The notes under the pieces are model-generated. The model ran no database searches and was not told the DNA's origin. It was given only the letters and a program-made list of their open reading frames with translations. Shown here piece after piece: positions 35,804 through 43,974 of a stretch of DNA of 64,000 nucleotides. Both the position numbers and the translations under genes were made by a program. The stretch spans positions 124,001 to 188,000 of the forward strand of contig NZ_SRSF01000004.1 of the NCBI RefSeq assembly GCF_004803465.1, read 5' to 3'. The number at the start of each line of letters is the position of its first letter. The first letter of the stretch is position 1. The stretch is from Neolewinella litorea. Its GTDB lineage: Bacteria; Bacteroidota; Bacteroidia; Chitinophagales; Saprospiraceae.

Positions 35804-35819
35804 CACGAAATAATCCTTA

Positions 35820-36929
35820 ATGAGCAAGCTCCAAAAGGGGCTGTGCCAGGTATTGCTTATGCTCCTGGTTACGGTTCCTACCCTAGCTCACGCCACTTTA
35901 TTCACCCCCACAAACAACACCCGAGCGCGTTCACAGATGGTGAATCGCGTACAACGGCTGAACCTTCCCCTAAAGGTAGAAGCCGCCGATGATTTTACCA
36001 AGCGTAAGATCGCTGATTATCTGGAGTTAGGCGGCCGCAGCACCGAGAAGATGCTCGGGCGCGCCAACCAGTACTTCCCGGTCTTCGAGTACTATCTGCG
36101 CAAGCACGATATGCCCGCCACCCTGAAGTACCTCGCCGTAGCCGAATCGATGCTGGTACCGGGGGCCGTTTCCTCCATGAGTGCCGCCGGCCTCTGGCAA
36201 CTGATGCCCGCCACCGCCCGCGAGATGGGCCTGCGGGTCGACGGCGTGATCGACGAGCGCCTCGATCTCTACCGCAGCACCGAAGCCGCCGTGGTGATGC
36301 TCAAGACCCTCCACGCTGAATTCAACGACTGGCACCTCGCCCTGGCTGCGTACAATTGCGGTTCCGGTCGGGTACGACAGGCCATCCGTTCGGCCGGCAG
36401 CCAACGGTACAAGCTCGTCGAGCGCCACCTCCCCAGCGAAACCCAGCGTTACGTAGCCGCCTACGTGGCCGCCGCCTACGCCGTGAATTACTACGAAGAG
36501 CACGGATTGGTCCCCCACGAAATGGAAACGACCGACTACGTATTCGTACACCGCCGCATGACGCTTGCCAAGATCGCCCGCGAATGCGACCTGCGAATCT
36601 CTACCCTGCGCCGGTTGAACCCGAACTTTGTCCAGGCCTACATCCCGGGTAGTGTCGAAGGCTATCGCCTGCGCATACCTGCTCACAAGAAGCACACCGT
36701 ACAGCAGTTCCTCTGGGGCCGCCCGAACCTGGTCGAGCTCCCGCTGGACGAGAACCTTGACGTGGCCGACGCCACCGCGACACTCCTGGGGTACGACCCC
36801 TACCTGACGCTACTGGGCGCCCGTGCCGAAACCCTGATTTACGAGCGGCCGGTCTGGAATTTCGTGCAGCAGCGCGAATCGATGCTGCTCAACTTCTTCC
36901 ACAACTACCGGGCCGTAGCCAGCCTATAG
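35820..36929 (+). CDS. Periplasmic lytic transglycosylase (MltD-like)
   Basis: Cleaves peptidoglycan glycan strands to 1,6-anhydro ends. 369 aa. Signal peptide (about residues 1-25), then an SLT domain with catalytic Glu109 in LAVAESMLVPGAVS, followed by SAAGLWQLMPATAREMGL and ALAAYNCGSGRVRQAI. The C-terminal part (TDYVFVHRRMTLAKIARECD ... LRRLNP) resembles a LysM-like cell-wall binding module. Its last six bases overlap the convergent smpB end. Confidence 0.9.
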   Translation: MSKLQKGLCQVLLMLLVTVPTLAHATLFTPTNNTRARSQMVNRVQRLNLPLKVEAADDFTKRKIADYLELGGRSTEKMLGRANQYFPVFEYYLRKHDMPATLKYLAVAESMLVPGAVSSMSAAGLWQLMPATAREMGLRVDGVIDERLDLYRSTEAAVVMLKTLHAEFNDWHLALAAYNCGSGRVRQAIRSAGSQRYKLVERHLPSETQRYVAAYVAAAYAVNYYEEHGLVPHEMETTDYVFVHRRMTLAKIARECDLRISTLRRLNPNFVQAYIPGSVEGYRLRIPAHKKHTVQQFLWGRPNLVELPLDENLDVADATATLLGYDPYLTLLGARAETLIYERPVWNFVQQRESMLLNFFHNYRAVASL

Positions 36930-37388
36930 GTATTGTTTCTTGATGCGGTCCATCTGCCGCTTGTTTTCGCGTTGGCGGATGGTATCGCGCTTGTCGTAGA
37001 CTTTCTTGCCCTGCACCAGCACGACTTCCACCTTGGCAAGCCCGCGCTCGTTGATGTACAGCCGGTAGGGAATGATGGTGAATCCCTTTTCCTTCACCTT
37101 CTTCTCCCACTTGCGCAGCTCCTGCCGCTTGAGCAGCAACTTCCGCGGGCGGCGTTCCTCGTGGTTGAACTGGTTGCCTTCCTTGTACTCACCGATGTAC
37201 AGGGAGCGCAGGATCATTTCGCCGCGGTCGAAGACGCAGTAACCGTCGCGCAGGTTGACGTGCCCGGCCCGGATGCTCTTGATCTCGGTGCCGGTCAGTT
37301 TAATCCCCGCCTCCACGGTTTCCAGGAATTCGTACTCGAATCTCGCTTTGCGGTTGACGAACTCCTTTTCCTTTGTTTTCTTAGCCAT
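36924..37388 (-). CDS. smpB: SsrA-binding protein SmpB
   Basis: Binds tmRNA and delivers it to stalled ribosomes. 154 aa with typical motifs NRKARFEYEFLETVEAGIKL, TGTEIKSIRAG, LHIGEYK-like LYIGEYKEGN and the C-terminal VYDKRDTIRQRENKRQMDR tail. The start at 37388 (MAKKTKEKEF) is used instead of an open extension upstream. The upstream TATTATAT near 37400 may be its promoter. It converges on the transglycosylase gene with a 6-bp overlap. Confidence 0.95.
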   Translation of the reverse strand: MAKKTKEKEFVNRKARFEYEFLETVEAGIKLTGTEIKSIRAGHVNLRDGYCVFDRGEMILRSLYIGEYKEGNQFNHEERRPRKLLLKRQELRKWEKKVKEKGFTIIPYRLYINERGLAKVEVVLVQGKKVYDKRDTIRQRENKRQMDRIKKQYL

Positions 37389-37513
37389 AGCTGGGATATA
37401 ATACGTCTGCCCCGGTAAAAGTTGCCCTACCGATCTTGCGCCCAATATCGGACACGCTCGCGAGGTGGATGACCCGCCCCGACCGCTGCGATACAAGCCA
37501 CATTGTCCCTGGC

Positions 37514-37990
37514 TCAAACCGCCATTTCCAGTTCGGCTACCGGGCACGCTTCCTTCAGCAGCGTGCGCGGGGTGACGCCCGTGAAGGCGCGGAACTCACG
37601 AATCAGGTGCGCCGCGTCGGCGTAACCGTGACTGAAGGCTACGGCAGACAGCGGGACCCAACCGTGCCGCTCCAAAAAGCGGAAGGTCTGTTCAAAGCGG
37701 AAAAACCGCAGGTATACCTTCGGCGATACACCCAGTCGTTTTTGAAAAATGCGCTGCAGCTGACGGCGACTGATCCCCACCGCCATACTCAGCCGGTGAA
37801 CGCTGCGGGCGGCGGGTGCCCGGTTATGGATGAGGGCTATGGCCCGGTGGAAGGGACGGTCGCGGGCGACGGGCAGGGAACGGCGCCACTGCGCCAGGCC
37901 GGAGAGAATGAATTGCCGAGTCCCGGGCTGCTCGGCGTGCCGAAGCAGTCCGATAGCGGTCCCAATGAAGGTAGATTTCAGCGTGGACAT
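37514..37990 (-). CDS. Short AraC-family regulator, probably truncated
   Basis: 158 aa. Residues about 70-150 are a complete AraC DNA-binding domain: SVHRLSMAVGISRRQLQRIF (helix-turn-helix 1), GVSPKVYLRFFRFEQTFRFL, and AVAFSHGYADAAHLIREFRAFTG in the second half. Related proteins usually carry a sensor domain of about 130-150 residues; here only about 65 remain. An in-frame TGA lies about 50 bp upstream of the start, so the missing part is not simply mis-started. A run of ten G lies 116 bp upstream. It may be a remnant or a minimal regulator. Confidence 0.7.
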   Translation of the reverse strand: MSTLKSTFIGTAIGLLRHAEQPGTRQFILSGLAQWRRSLPVARDRPFHRAIALIHNRAPAARSVHRLSMAVGISRRQLQRIFQKRLGVSPKVYLRFFRFEQTFRFLERHGWVPLSAVAFSHGYADAAHLIREFRAFTGVTPRTLLKEACPVAELEMAV

Positions 37991-38144
37991 TCCGGCTGAT
38001 TTGGCGCGTGATAAGGTGAGGATAGGTTTCCCCTTTCAAGTTAGGCCCGGCCGATACACGCTGCATTGATAAAATGCGACCCTTTCCGTTAAATTCCGGG
38101 ACGGCGGGGGGGGGGTGGCGACCTTTCTCGCCCCAGGTGCCAAA

Positions 38145-38175
38145 AGGAAAGGCCCCGTCGGGTCATGACGGAGCC
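38145..38175 (-). terminator. Terminator of the DPP-IV-like gene
   Basis: On the minus strand GGCTCCGTC and GACGGGGCC form a 9-bp stem (one T-G pair) with a 7-nt loop, followed by TTTCCTTTT. A second palindrome, GAAACGGCCGTTTC, lies at 38209-38222. Confidence 0.6.
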
Positions 38176-38267
38176 TCTCAATGTAGGTATAAACACTACG
38201 CGCCGTTGGAAACGGCCGTTTCAGCTTTGGAAATCGCTACTATAAGAGCCGGAGCAGACTTATATGT

Positions 38268-40457
38268 TTACTTCGAGCCGGGATTTGAGCCCAGGTTGTT
38301 GATTAAAAAGTTGGTCATCTTGGTATACAGGTGCAGCCGGGTGGGGCCACCGTAGATACCGTGGTTCCGGTTGGGGTAAAAGTAGGTCTCAAACTGCTTA
38401 TTATTCATGATCAGTGCGTTGGCCATTTCGGCCGTGTGTTGGAAATGAACGTTGTCGTCGCCCATTCCGTGTACGAGCAGCAGGTCGCCCTTCAATTGGT
38501 CGGCGTAGTGGATGGGGCTGTTGCGGTCGTAACCCTCCTTGTTTTCGGCGTAGGTACGCATATAACGTTCTGTATAGATGGTATCGTACCACTTCCAGTT
38601 CGTCACCGGGGCTACGGCAATGGCCGCGGAGAAAACATCATTCCCTTGCAGGATGGCGTGAAGCGCCATGAAGCCGCCGTAGCTCCATCCGAAGATGCCG
38701 ATGCGATCGGCGTCGATGTAGTCCAGGCCGCCCAGGTACCTGGCCGCGCTGATCTGATCCTCGGTCTCCTGCTTACCAAGTGTAAGGTAGGTCTGTTTCT
38801 TAAGTTCCTGTCCGCGGGCGCCCGTGCCGCGGTTGTCGACCACGGCCACTACGAAGCCTTTCTGGGCCAGCAGTTGGAACCACGCCATATTCTGTCCGCG
38901 CCAGTTATCGAGTACCTGTTGGCTGCCGGGGCCGCCGTAGACGTGCATCAGCAACGGGTGCTCGACGTTGCTGCTGAAGTTTCCGGGCTTGATCATGTAC
39001 CCGTTCAATTCCGTACCCTCTTCGGTGGTGAAGGTGAAGAACTCCGCAGGCTGGTAGCCGTAGTCCTGTATTTTCCGGGCCAGTTCCTGGTTGCTGACGA
39101 TCTCCCGAATTTCAGTGCCGCTCTCGTCCACGACCACCACCCGGGCGGGTTGGTTGATGGTGGAGTTTGTAAGCACGAAGTAGTCGTAGTCGCCGGAGAA
39201 TTGGGCTTCATTGTACCCGCGCGCCGCCGCAATTGGTCGGGGCAGGTCCTTTCCACGCAGGCTCTTGATGTATACCTCCCGCTGCATGGGATCGCGCCCG
39301 GCCGCCTGGAAGTAGATCTGGCCGTCGTTTACCCCGTAGAATTCCGTCACGTCGTAGCGGTCGGTGGTCAGTTGCTGGGGCTGCCCGCCATCCATATCGT
39401 AGAGGTAAATTTGGTTGAAGCCGTCCTGCTCACTCGTCCAGATGAACCCACCGTCGAGGAAGGTGAGGTTGTCGTGCACGTCGACGTAGTAGGGGTTTTC
39501 TTCCCGCAACAGCGTACGTTGGCTGTTGCCCTCCAGGTCGAAGAGCAGGAGTTCCAGTTCATTCTGGTGGCGGTTCATGCGCTGGGCGGTGAGTGCCCCG
39601 GCGTCGTTGGTCCACTGAACACGGGGGAGGTAGTGCCACGCGCCGCTGTTTTCGCCGTTCACGGTCAGCAGATCGGTGGTTAGTTGCTGGTCGAGGTGGT
39701 AGACGTGCAGACTTACGGTACTGTTCTCCTCGCCGACCTTGGGGTACTTGAAGGTGTTGTACTCGGGGTACATACCGTTATGGAAGTCGGTGTAGGTGAA
39801 CTCCGGGACGGCCCGTTCATCAAATTTCAGGAAGGCCAGTCGCTGGCCGTCGGGGCTCCAATAGAGGGCCTTGCTGAAGCCGAATTCCTCTTCGTAGACC
39901 CAGTCGGTGGCGCCATTGATGATGGCGTTGACCGCACCGTCTTCGGTTACCTGCGTCAGGTCACCGGATGACAGCTCCTTGATAAATACATTGTTGTTGA
40001 CCACGAAGGCCACGCGCTGCCCGGTAGGGTCGAGCGTCGCCAGGCGAATCTTGGCCTCGGGGTACACGGACGTCAAGGTCCCGGAGGCGACGTCGTACAC
40101 GAAGTAGTTGGACTGCGAACTGCGCCGGAACAGTTGCTCGGTATCGCTGCTGAGCAGGAGTTTGCGCTCGTCTTCGCTGAACGCATAACTGCTGATGGTG
40201 CCGCTGAAGCCGCCCGATCTGTCCAGTTCACTGCCGTCGACCAATGTATCCGTAGCCTCGCCGGTGGTGATGTCGTAAGTAACTACGGCATTCCCCTCCA
40301 GTTCCGCGTAGGAACCGCCGTCTTGCAGAAAATTGAAGCCACTAACGCCGTCAGGTGTGAAAATGTACGACGACCAGATATCCTCGAGAGAAATGGCTTG
40401 TTGCTGAGCCGTAACGGGCAGGGAGACCCCCAAAAGGAGGTAAAATAAAATTCGCAT
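38268..40457 (-). CDS. S9-family prolyl peptidase (dipeptidyl peptidase IV-like)
   Basis: 729 aa. The signal peptide is MRILFYLLLGVSLPVTAQQ. An eight-bladed beta-propeller follows (about residues 40-480) with DPP-IV residues 'TDWVYEEEFGFSKALYWSP', the double Glu that binds the substrate amino terminus. A C-terminal alpha/beta hydrolase comes next, with nucleophile Ser592 in GWSYGGF, Asp in GMGDDNVHF and His in NRNHGIYGG. It removes X-Pro dipeptides in the periplasm. The ATG at 40457 is preferred because it starts the signal peptide; the frame is open further upstream. Confidence 0.92.
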   Translation of the reverse strand: MRILFYLLLGVSLPVTAQQQAISLEDIWSSYIFTPDGVSGFNFLQDGGSYAELEGNAVVTYDITTGEATDTLVDGSELDRSGGFSGTISSYAFSEDERKLLLSSDTEQLFRRSSQSNYFVYDVASGTLTSVYPEAKIRLATLDPTGQRVAFVVNNNVFIKELSSGDLTQVTEDGAVNAIINGATDWVYEEEFGFSKALYWSPDGQRLAFLKFDERAVPEFTYTDFHNGMYPEYNTFKYPKVGEENSTVSLHVYHLDQQLTTDLLTVNGENSGAWHYLPRVQWTNDAGALTAQRMNRHQNELELLLFDLEGNSQRTLLREENPYYVDVHDNLTFLDGGFIWTSEQDGFNQIYLYDMDGGQPQQLTTDRYDVTEFYGVNDGQIYFQAAGRDPMQREVYIKSLRGKDLPRPIAAARGYNEAQFSGDYDYFVLTNSTINQPARVVVVDESGTEIREIVSNQELARKIQDYGYQPAEFFTFTTEEGTELNGYMIKPGNFSSNVEHPLLMHVYGGPGSQQVLDNWRGQNMAWFQLLAQKGFVVAVVDNRGTGARGQELKKQTYLTLGKQETEDQISAARYLGGLDYIDADRIGIFGWSYGGFMALHAILQGNDVFSAAIAVAPVTNWKWYDTIYTERYMRTYAENKEGYDRNSPIHYADQLKGDLLLVHGMGDDNVHFQHTAEMANALIMNNKQFETYFYPNRNHGIYGGPTRLHLYTKMTNFLINNLGSNPGSK

Positions 40458-40584
40458 TGGTCTAATTTGGGGCGATAAATCTACCAAGAAACAATTGATG
40501 CGGGCGGAGGTTGTGTTGCCCTCACCCCTCTGAGCGTAGCAAGGGCCAGACGGCAAACCCAAAGACCCAAAGGCCCGAAACACA

Positions 40585-40615
40585 AAACCCCACCTCCAAA
40601 AAGGAAGCGGGGTTT
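40585..40615 (-). terminator. Terminator downstream of tRNA-Asn
   Basis: AAACCCC/GGGGTTT with an inner CTCC/GGAAG pairing, 14 bp beyond the tRNA 3' end; it runs into TTTTG on the minus strand. Confidence 0.65.
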
Positions 40616-40628
40616 GCAACTTGCTGTG

Positions 40629-40702
40629 CGCCTCAGAAAGGGCTCGAACCTTTGACCTACGGATTAACAGTCCGCCGCTCTAACCAACTGAGCTACTGAG
40701 GC
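40629..40702 (-). tRNA. tRNA-Asn (anticodon GTT)
   Basis: 74-nt cloverleaf with acceptor arms GCCTCAG/CTGAGGC. The anticodon arm CGGACTGTTAATCCG gives GTT. D-arm AGCTCAGTTGGTTAGAGC, T-arm with GGTTCGAGCC. CCA is not encoded. Confidence 0.97.
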
Positions 40703-40720
40703 GGGGCGCTTAAGCGGACG

Positions 40721-40728
40721 CAAATTTA
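40721..40728 (-). promoter_or_regulatory. -7 promoter box for tRNA-Asn
   Basis: TAAATTTG on the minus strand, 18 nt before the mature tRNA end, nearly the same spacing as for tRNA-Ser (19 nt). Confidence 0.6.
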
Positions 40729-40776
40729 CGTGGTCCGGGTTTATTTTGCAATCTTTGCCGGCCTAAAATTAAAAAT

Positions 40777-41691
40777 ATGAGCCTGCTCGCAGTCGGAACC
40801 CTGGCCTACGATGACGTTTACACCCCTTACGGAGAAGTAAAAATGATTGAGGCGGGCAGTTGCACCTATATCGCCATGGCCGCCACCTATTTCGTGCAGC
40901 CCGTGCAGCTGGTGTCGGTTATCGGCGGCGACTTCAACGATGCTTTTCTGGCCGATCTGGAGCGCCGGGGCGCCGACCTGGAGGGCGTAGAGGTCATCCC
41001 CGATGGCAAGTCCTTCTACTGGGCCGGCCGCTACCACGACGATATGATGGGTCGCGACACCCTAGACACCCAGCTGAACGTCCTGGCTGACTTCAATCCC
41101 AAGGTTCCCCCCAGCTACCGCGGTACCGACTACATCATGCTCGGCAACCTCACCCCGGCCGTACAGTCGAGCGTACTCGACCAGCTCGAGGGTCGGCCCA
41201 AGCTGGTGGCCCTTGATACCATGAATTTCTGGATGGACCACGCCCTGGAAGACCTGAAGGCCGTCCTGCGACGCATCGACGTGCTCATCGTCAACGACGA
41301 GGAGGCCCGCCAACTGAGCGGCGAACTCAGTCTGCTCAAGGCCGCCGCGAAGATCGTGGAAATGGGTCCCCGCATCCTCATCATCAAGAAGGGCGAGCAC
41401 GGTGCCCTGCTCTTCGACGGGGAGGAGCTGTTTTCCGCTCCGGCCCTCCTGCTGCCCAAAGTGGTCGACCCCACCGGTGCCGGCGACACTTTCGCCGGTG
41501 GCCTGATGGGCTATCTGGCCGCTACCGACGACCTTAGCTTCGCCAACCTCAAGCGGGCGGTCATCTACGGCTCGGCCATGGCCAGCTTCGTGGTGGAAGA
41601 CTTCGGTACCCGCCGCATGCAGGGCCTCGACCGGGAACAGATCGACCACCGCGTGCAGCGGTTTGCCGACCTGATCCACGTAGCTATCTAG
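40777..41691 (+). CDS. PfkB-family sugar kinase
   Basis: 304-aa ribokinase fold. The N-terminal glycine motif and lid region (MIEAGSCTYIAMAATYF) and the C-terminal PfkB signature VVDPTGAGDTFAGGLMGYLA with catalytic Asp are present. It phosphorylates a sugar or nucleoside; the substrate is not clear. The sequence AATCTTTG at 40750, one mismatch from a -7 box, lies 19 bp before the start. PnuC follows 33 bp downstream. Confidence 0.9.
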   Translation: MSLLAVGTLAYDDVYTPYGEVKMIEAGSCTYIAMAATYFVQPVQLVSVIGGDFNDAFLADLERRGADLEGVEVIPDGKSFYWAGRYHDDMMGRDTLDTQLNVLADFNPKVPPSYRGTDYIMLGNLTPAVQSSVLDQLEGRPKLVALDTMNFWMDHALEDLKAVLRRIDVLIVNDEEARQLSGELSLLKAAAKIVEMGPRILIIKKGEHGALLFDGEELFSAPALLLPKVVDPTGAGDTFAGGLMGYLAATDDLSFANLKRAVIYGSAMASFVVEDFGTRRMQGLDREQIDHRVQRFADLIHVAI

Positions 41692-41724
41692 GCAGCAAGC
41701 ACCAATCGCAACCCGGCCGGGCCA

Positions 41725-42381
41725 ATGCAGGAACTTCTCGCACAAGTCTACGCTACCGACGCCGTGGAGTGGGCCGCCACCCTGACGGCCCTTGCCTATG
41801 TATACCTGGCCGCGCGCGACAACAACTGGTGTTGGCTGTTTGCCGCCCTGAGCGCCACGCTGTGGGCTTACCAGTCGCTGATCGTTTACCAACTGGTTTC
41901 GGATGCGCTCCTGCAGCTGTTTTACCTGGTTATGGCCGGCGTAGGCCTTTTCCGCTGGCAACGATCGCGCCGGGTAAGTCCACCCAATGAGATGCTCGAC
42001 AGCATCGCCCGGGACCCCGTGGCCGACGGGGAAAGCGACATACGCCGTATGGAGACGGGCGAACACCTTACGGTGATCGGTCTGGGTCTAACTACGGGCC
42101 TGCTGCTGGGATATCTGGTGGGCTCAGTGTCCACGGCTACGCAGACCTACCTCGACGCCGTCACTACCTCATTCAGCGTGGTGGCCACCTTCCTGCTGAT
42201 CTGGCGGCGGCTCGACAACTGGATTTATTGGATGGTGATCGACGCGGTCTACGTCTACATCTACCTGCGCGCCGGCGCCCTGCTGTTTGCCCTGCTGATG
42301 ATCCTCTATATCGTGATGGCCATTTACGGTTACCTTACCTGGCGATCAGCCGTAGATGGTGGCCACGAGACAGCGCGCTGA
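41725..42381 (+). CDS. pnuC: PnuC-family vitamin transporter
   Basis: 218 aa, seven predicted membrane helices. PnuC signatures are visible: 'WAATLTALAYVYLAARDNNW' with CWLFAAL following, 'YQLVSDALLQLFYLVMAGVG' and 'LIWRRLDNWIYWMVIDAVYV'. It facilitates uptake of nicotinamide riboside or, in related forms, thiamine. No TPP or NAD riboswitch is visible upstream. Co-directional with the PfkB kinase, which could trap the transported nucleoside. The 3' end overlaps the convergent yjbQ gene by 36 bp. Confidence 0.85.
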   Translation: MQELLAQVYATDAVEWAATLTALAYVYLAARDNNWCWLFAALSATLWAYQSLIVYQLVSDALLQLFYLVMAGVGLFRWQRSRRVSPPNEMLDSIARDPVADGESDIRRMETGEHLTVIGLGLTTGLLLGYLVGSVSTATQTYLDAVTTSFSVVATFLLIWRRLDNWIYWMVIDAVYVYIYLRAGALLFALLMILYIVMAIYGYLTWRSAVDGGHETAR

Positions 42382-42756
42382 GGCGCGGTTCCGGAATTCG
42401 CATAGATAAATTCCCTGCCAGGTGCCGAGCGCCAACCGGCCATCGGTGATAGGGAGTACGATGCTGTGGCCGATCATGGCCGCCTTGATGTGCGCGGGCA
42501 TATCGTCCGGCCCTTCAAGGGTATGCACAAGGAAGGGCAGGTTCTCAGGTACGAGCTGGTTGAAGATCGACTCAAAATCGGTAAGGACGTCCGGGTCCGC
42601 CGCTTCGTTCACCGTAATGGCCGCCGACGTGTGCTGTATGAAGAGGTGGAGCATGCCCGTCTGCGGCAGGTCGGGAAGCTCTTCCATGATCTCACGGGTG
42701 ACGACGTGGAAACCGCGCGGGCGGGGAGAAAGACGGAATGCTTTTTGGGAAACCAC
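42346..42756 (-). CDS. yjbQ: YjbQ/UPF0047 family protein
   Basis: 136 aa with the UPF0047 signatures FHVVTREIMEELPDL, LHLFIQHTSAAITVNEAAD and LALGTWQGIYLCEFRNRA. YjbQ can replace thiamine-phosphate synthase weakly; its native role is unsettled. The start is set at GTG 42756, since the open frame reaches a TTG (42783) that is the end of the -7 box. Convergent with and overlapping pnuC. Confidence 0.88.
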   Translation of the reverse strand: MVSQKAFRLSPRPRGFHVVTREIMEELPDLPQTGMLHLFIQHTSAAITVNEAADPDVLTDFESIFNQLVPENLPFLVHTLEGPDDMPAHIKAAMIGHSIVLPITDGRLALGTWQGIYLCEFRNRASARCLVATIYG

Positions 42757-42780
42757 GGTACGAGGGGGATAGATGGACCG

Positions 42781-42788
42781 CAAAAATA
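42781..42788 (-). promoter_or_regulatory. -7 box of yjbQ
   Basis: TATTTTTG on the minus strand, 24 nt before the proposed GTG start. Its TTG would be mistaken for a start codon. Confidence 0.55.
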
Positions 42789-42852
42789 CACCGGAGTGAA
42801 CAGAGACCCCCCCTCAGACCTATCAAAGAGTAAAACATAACCGTACCCCCCT

Positions 42853-43932
42853 ATGCAGGTATCTGATAAGTTGGTAAGCTTCGTCCTTCGGCTGGCCGCG
42901 CTTTTTGGTGTGGTAGCGATCCTCTACTACGGAAAATCTATCCTGGTCCTGTTGACCATCGCCGGACTGCTCGCCATCCTGCTTGATCCGGTAGACAACA
43001 AACTGCGCAGCTGGGGCTGGAAGCCCGGATTCGCCATAGCCGGCGCTACCTTCCTGCTGCTTTTCTTTTTTGCGGGCATCTTCTTTGCGATCGGCAAGCA
43101 GGCCGCGCGGTTCTCCCAGAACTGGCCACAGATCGAAGAACGCCTGACCGAGCAACTGGCAAACGTCCGAGAAAAGATCCCCATGCTCCCCGGGGGGGAA
43201 GGGGAAACGCAACAAAACGCGGCCTCCTCTCCCCGTGCCGACAGCACCGCCACCTCTACCGGCTCCTCAAGCTTATTGCAGGATCTGCCCATCGGGAGCG
43301 GCACCATCAAGGGGGCGCTTTCCCAGACGCTCAGCGTATTGGGCGACTTTCTGCTTATGTTCGTCTACGTGGTCCTTTTCCTGAGCCAGAAGGAGCGCCT
43401 GCGGGAATTCGTTCTGCGCCGCACCCCCGATGAGCACCGCGGCGAGGCCCACCAGGCCATGAACGAAGCTACGGACGTGGCCCAAAATTACCTCAAGGGG
43501 AGGCTCATCCTGATTCTCATTCTGTCGGTGCTTTACGGCATTGGCTTTACGATCGTCGGACTGAACTACGCCATCGTCATTGCTTTTCTGGTGGCCATCT
43601 TGAGCATCATCCCTTATCTCGGTAACATTATTGGCGGACTGATCGCCGTAGCCATTGCCATAGCCAGCGGTGGGGGTACGAATATGATTCTGGGCGTGCT
43701 GGGCACCATCGCCCTGGCCCAAACGCTGGAAAGTTATGTTCTGACCCCCCTCATCGTGGGCGACGAGGTGGACATTAACCCCCTCACTACCATCGTTGCC
43801 GTCATCGGCTTCACCGTTATGTGGGGTGCGGTGGGCGCTATCGTGGCCATTCCCGTAGTAGCCATTGTCCGCATCATCTTCAAGCACGTCAACGGCATGG
43901 AGGACTACGCCTACCTCCTCGGGCAGGAATAG
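42853..43932 (+). CDS. AI-2E family transporter (TqsA/PerM-like)
   Basis: 359 aa, about seven or eight membrane helices with a cytosolic/periplasmic insert (about residues 85-150) rich in Ser, Thr and Gly. The family core motifs are SVLYGIGFTIVGLNYAIVIA, ILSIIPYLGNIIGG and LTPLIVGDEVDINPLTTI. Members export autoinducer-2 or act as ion-coupled exporters; the substrate here is unknown. Confidence 0.88.
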   Translation: MQVSDKLVSFVLRLAALFGVVAILYYGKSILVLLTIAGLLAILLDPVDNKLRSWGWKPGFAIAGATFLLLFFFAGIFFAIGKQAARFSQNWPQIEERLTEQLANVREKIPMLPGGEGETQQNAASSPRADSTATSTGSSSLLQDLPIGSGTIKGALSQTLSVLGDFLLMFVYVVLFLSQKERLREFVLRRTPDEHRGEAHQAMNEATDVAQNYLKGRLILILILSVLYGIGFTIVGLNYAIVIAFLVAILSIIPYLGNIIGGLIAVAIAIASGGGTNMILGVLGTIALAQTLESYVLTPLIVGDEVDINPLTTIVAVIGFTVMWGAVGAIVAIPVVAIVRIIFKHVNGMEDYAYLLGQE

Positions 43933-43974
43933 GCCGGGACGGACTATCTTGCGGCCCACCTTAGCCAATCGTAT

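Noticed and set aside
38209-38222. Palindrome GAAACGGCCGTTTC downstream of the DPP-IV-like gene as a phage attachment or operator site
   Set aside because: No integrase or second copy nearby. It is most simply part of the 3' untranslated region.
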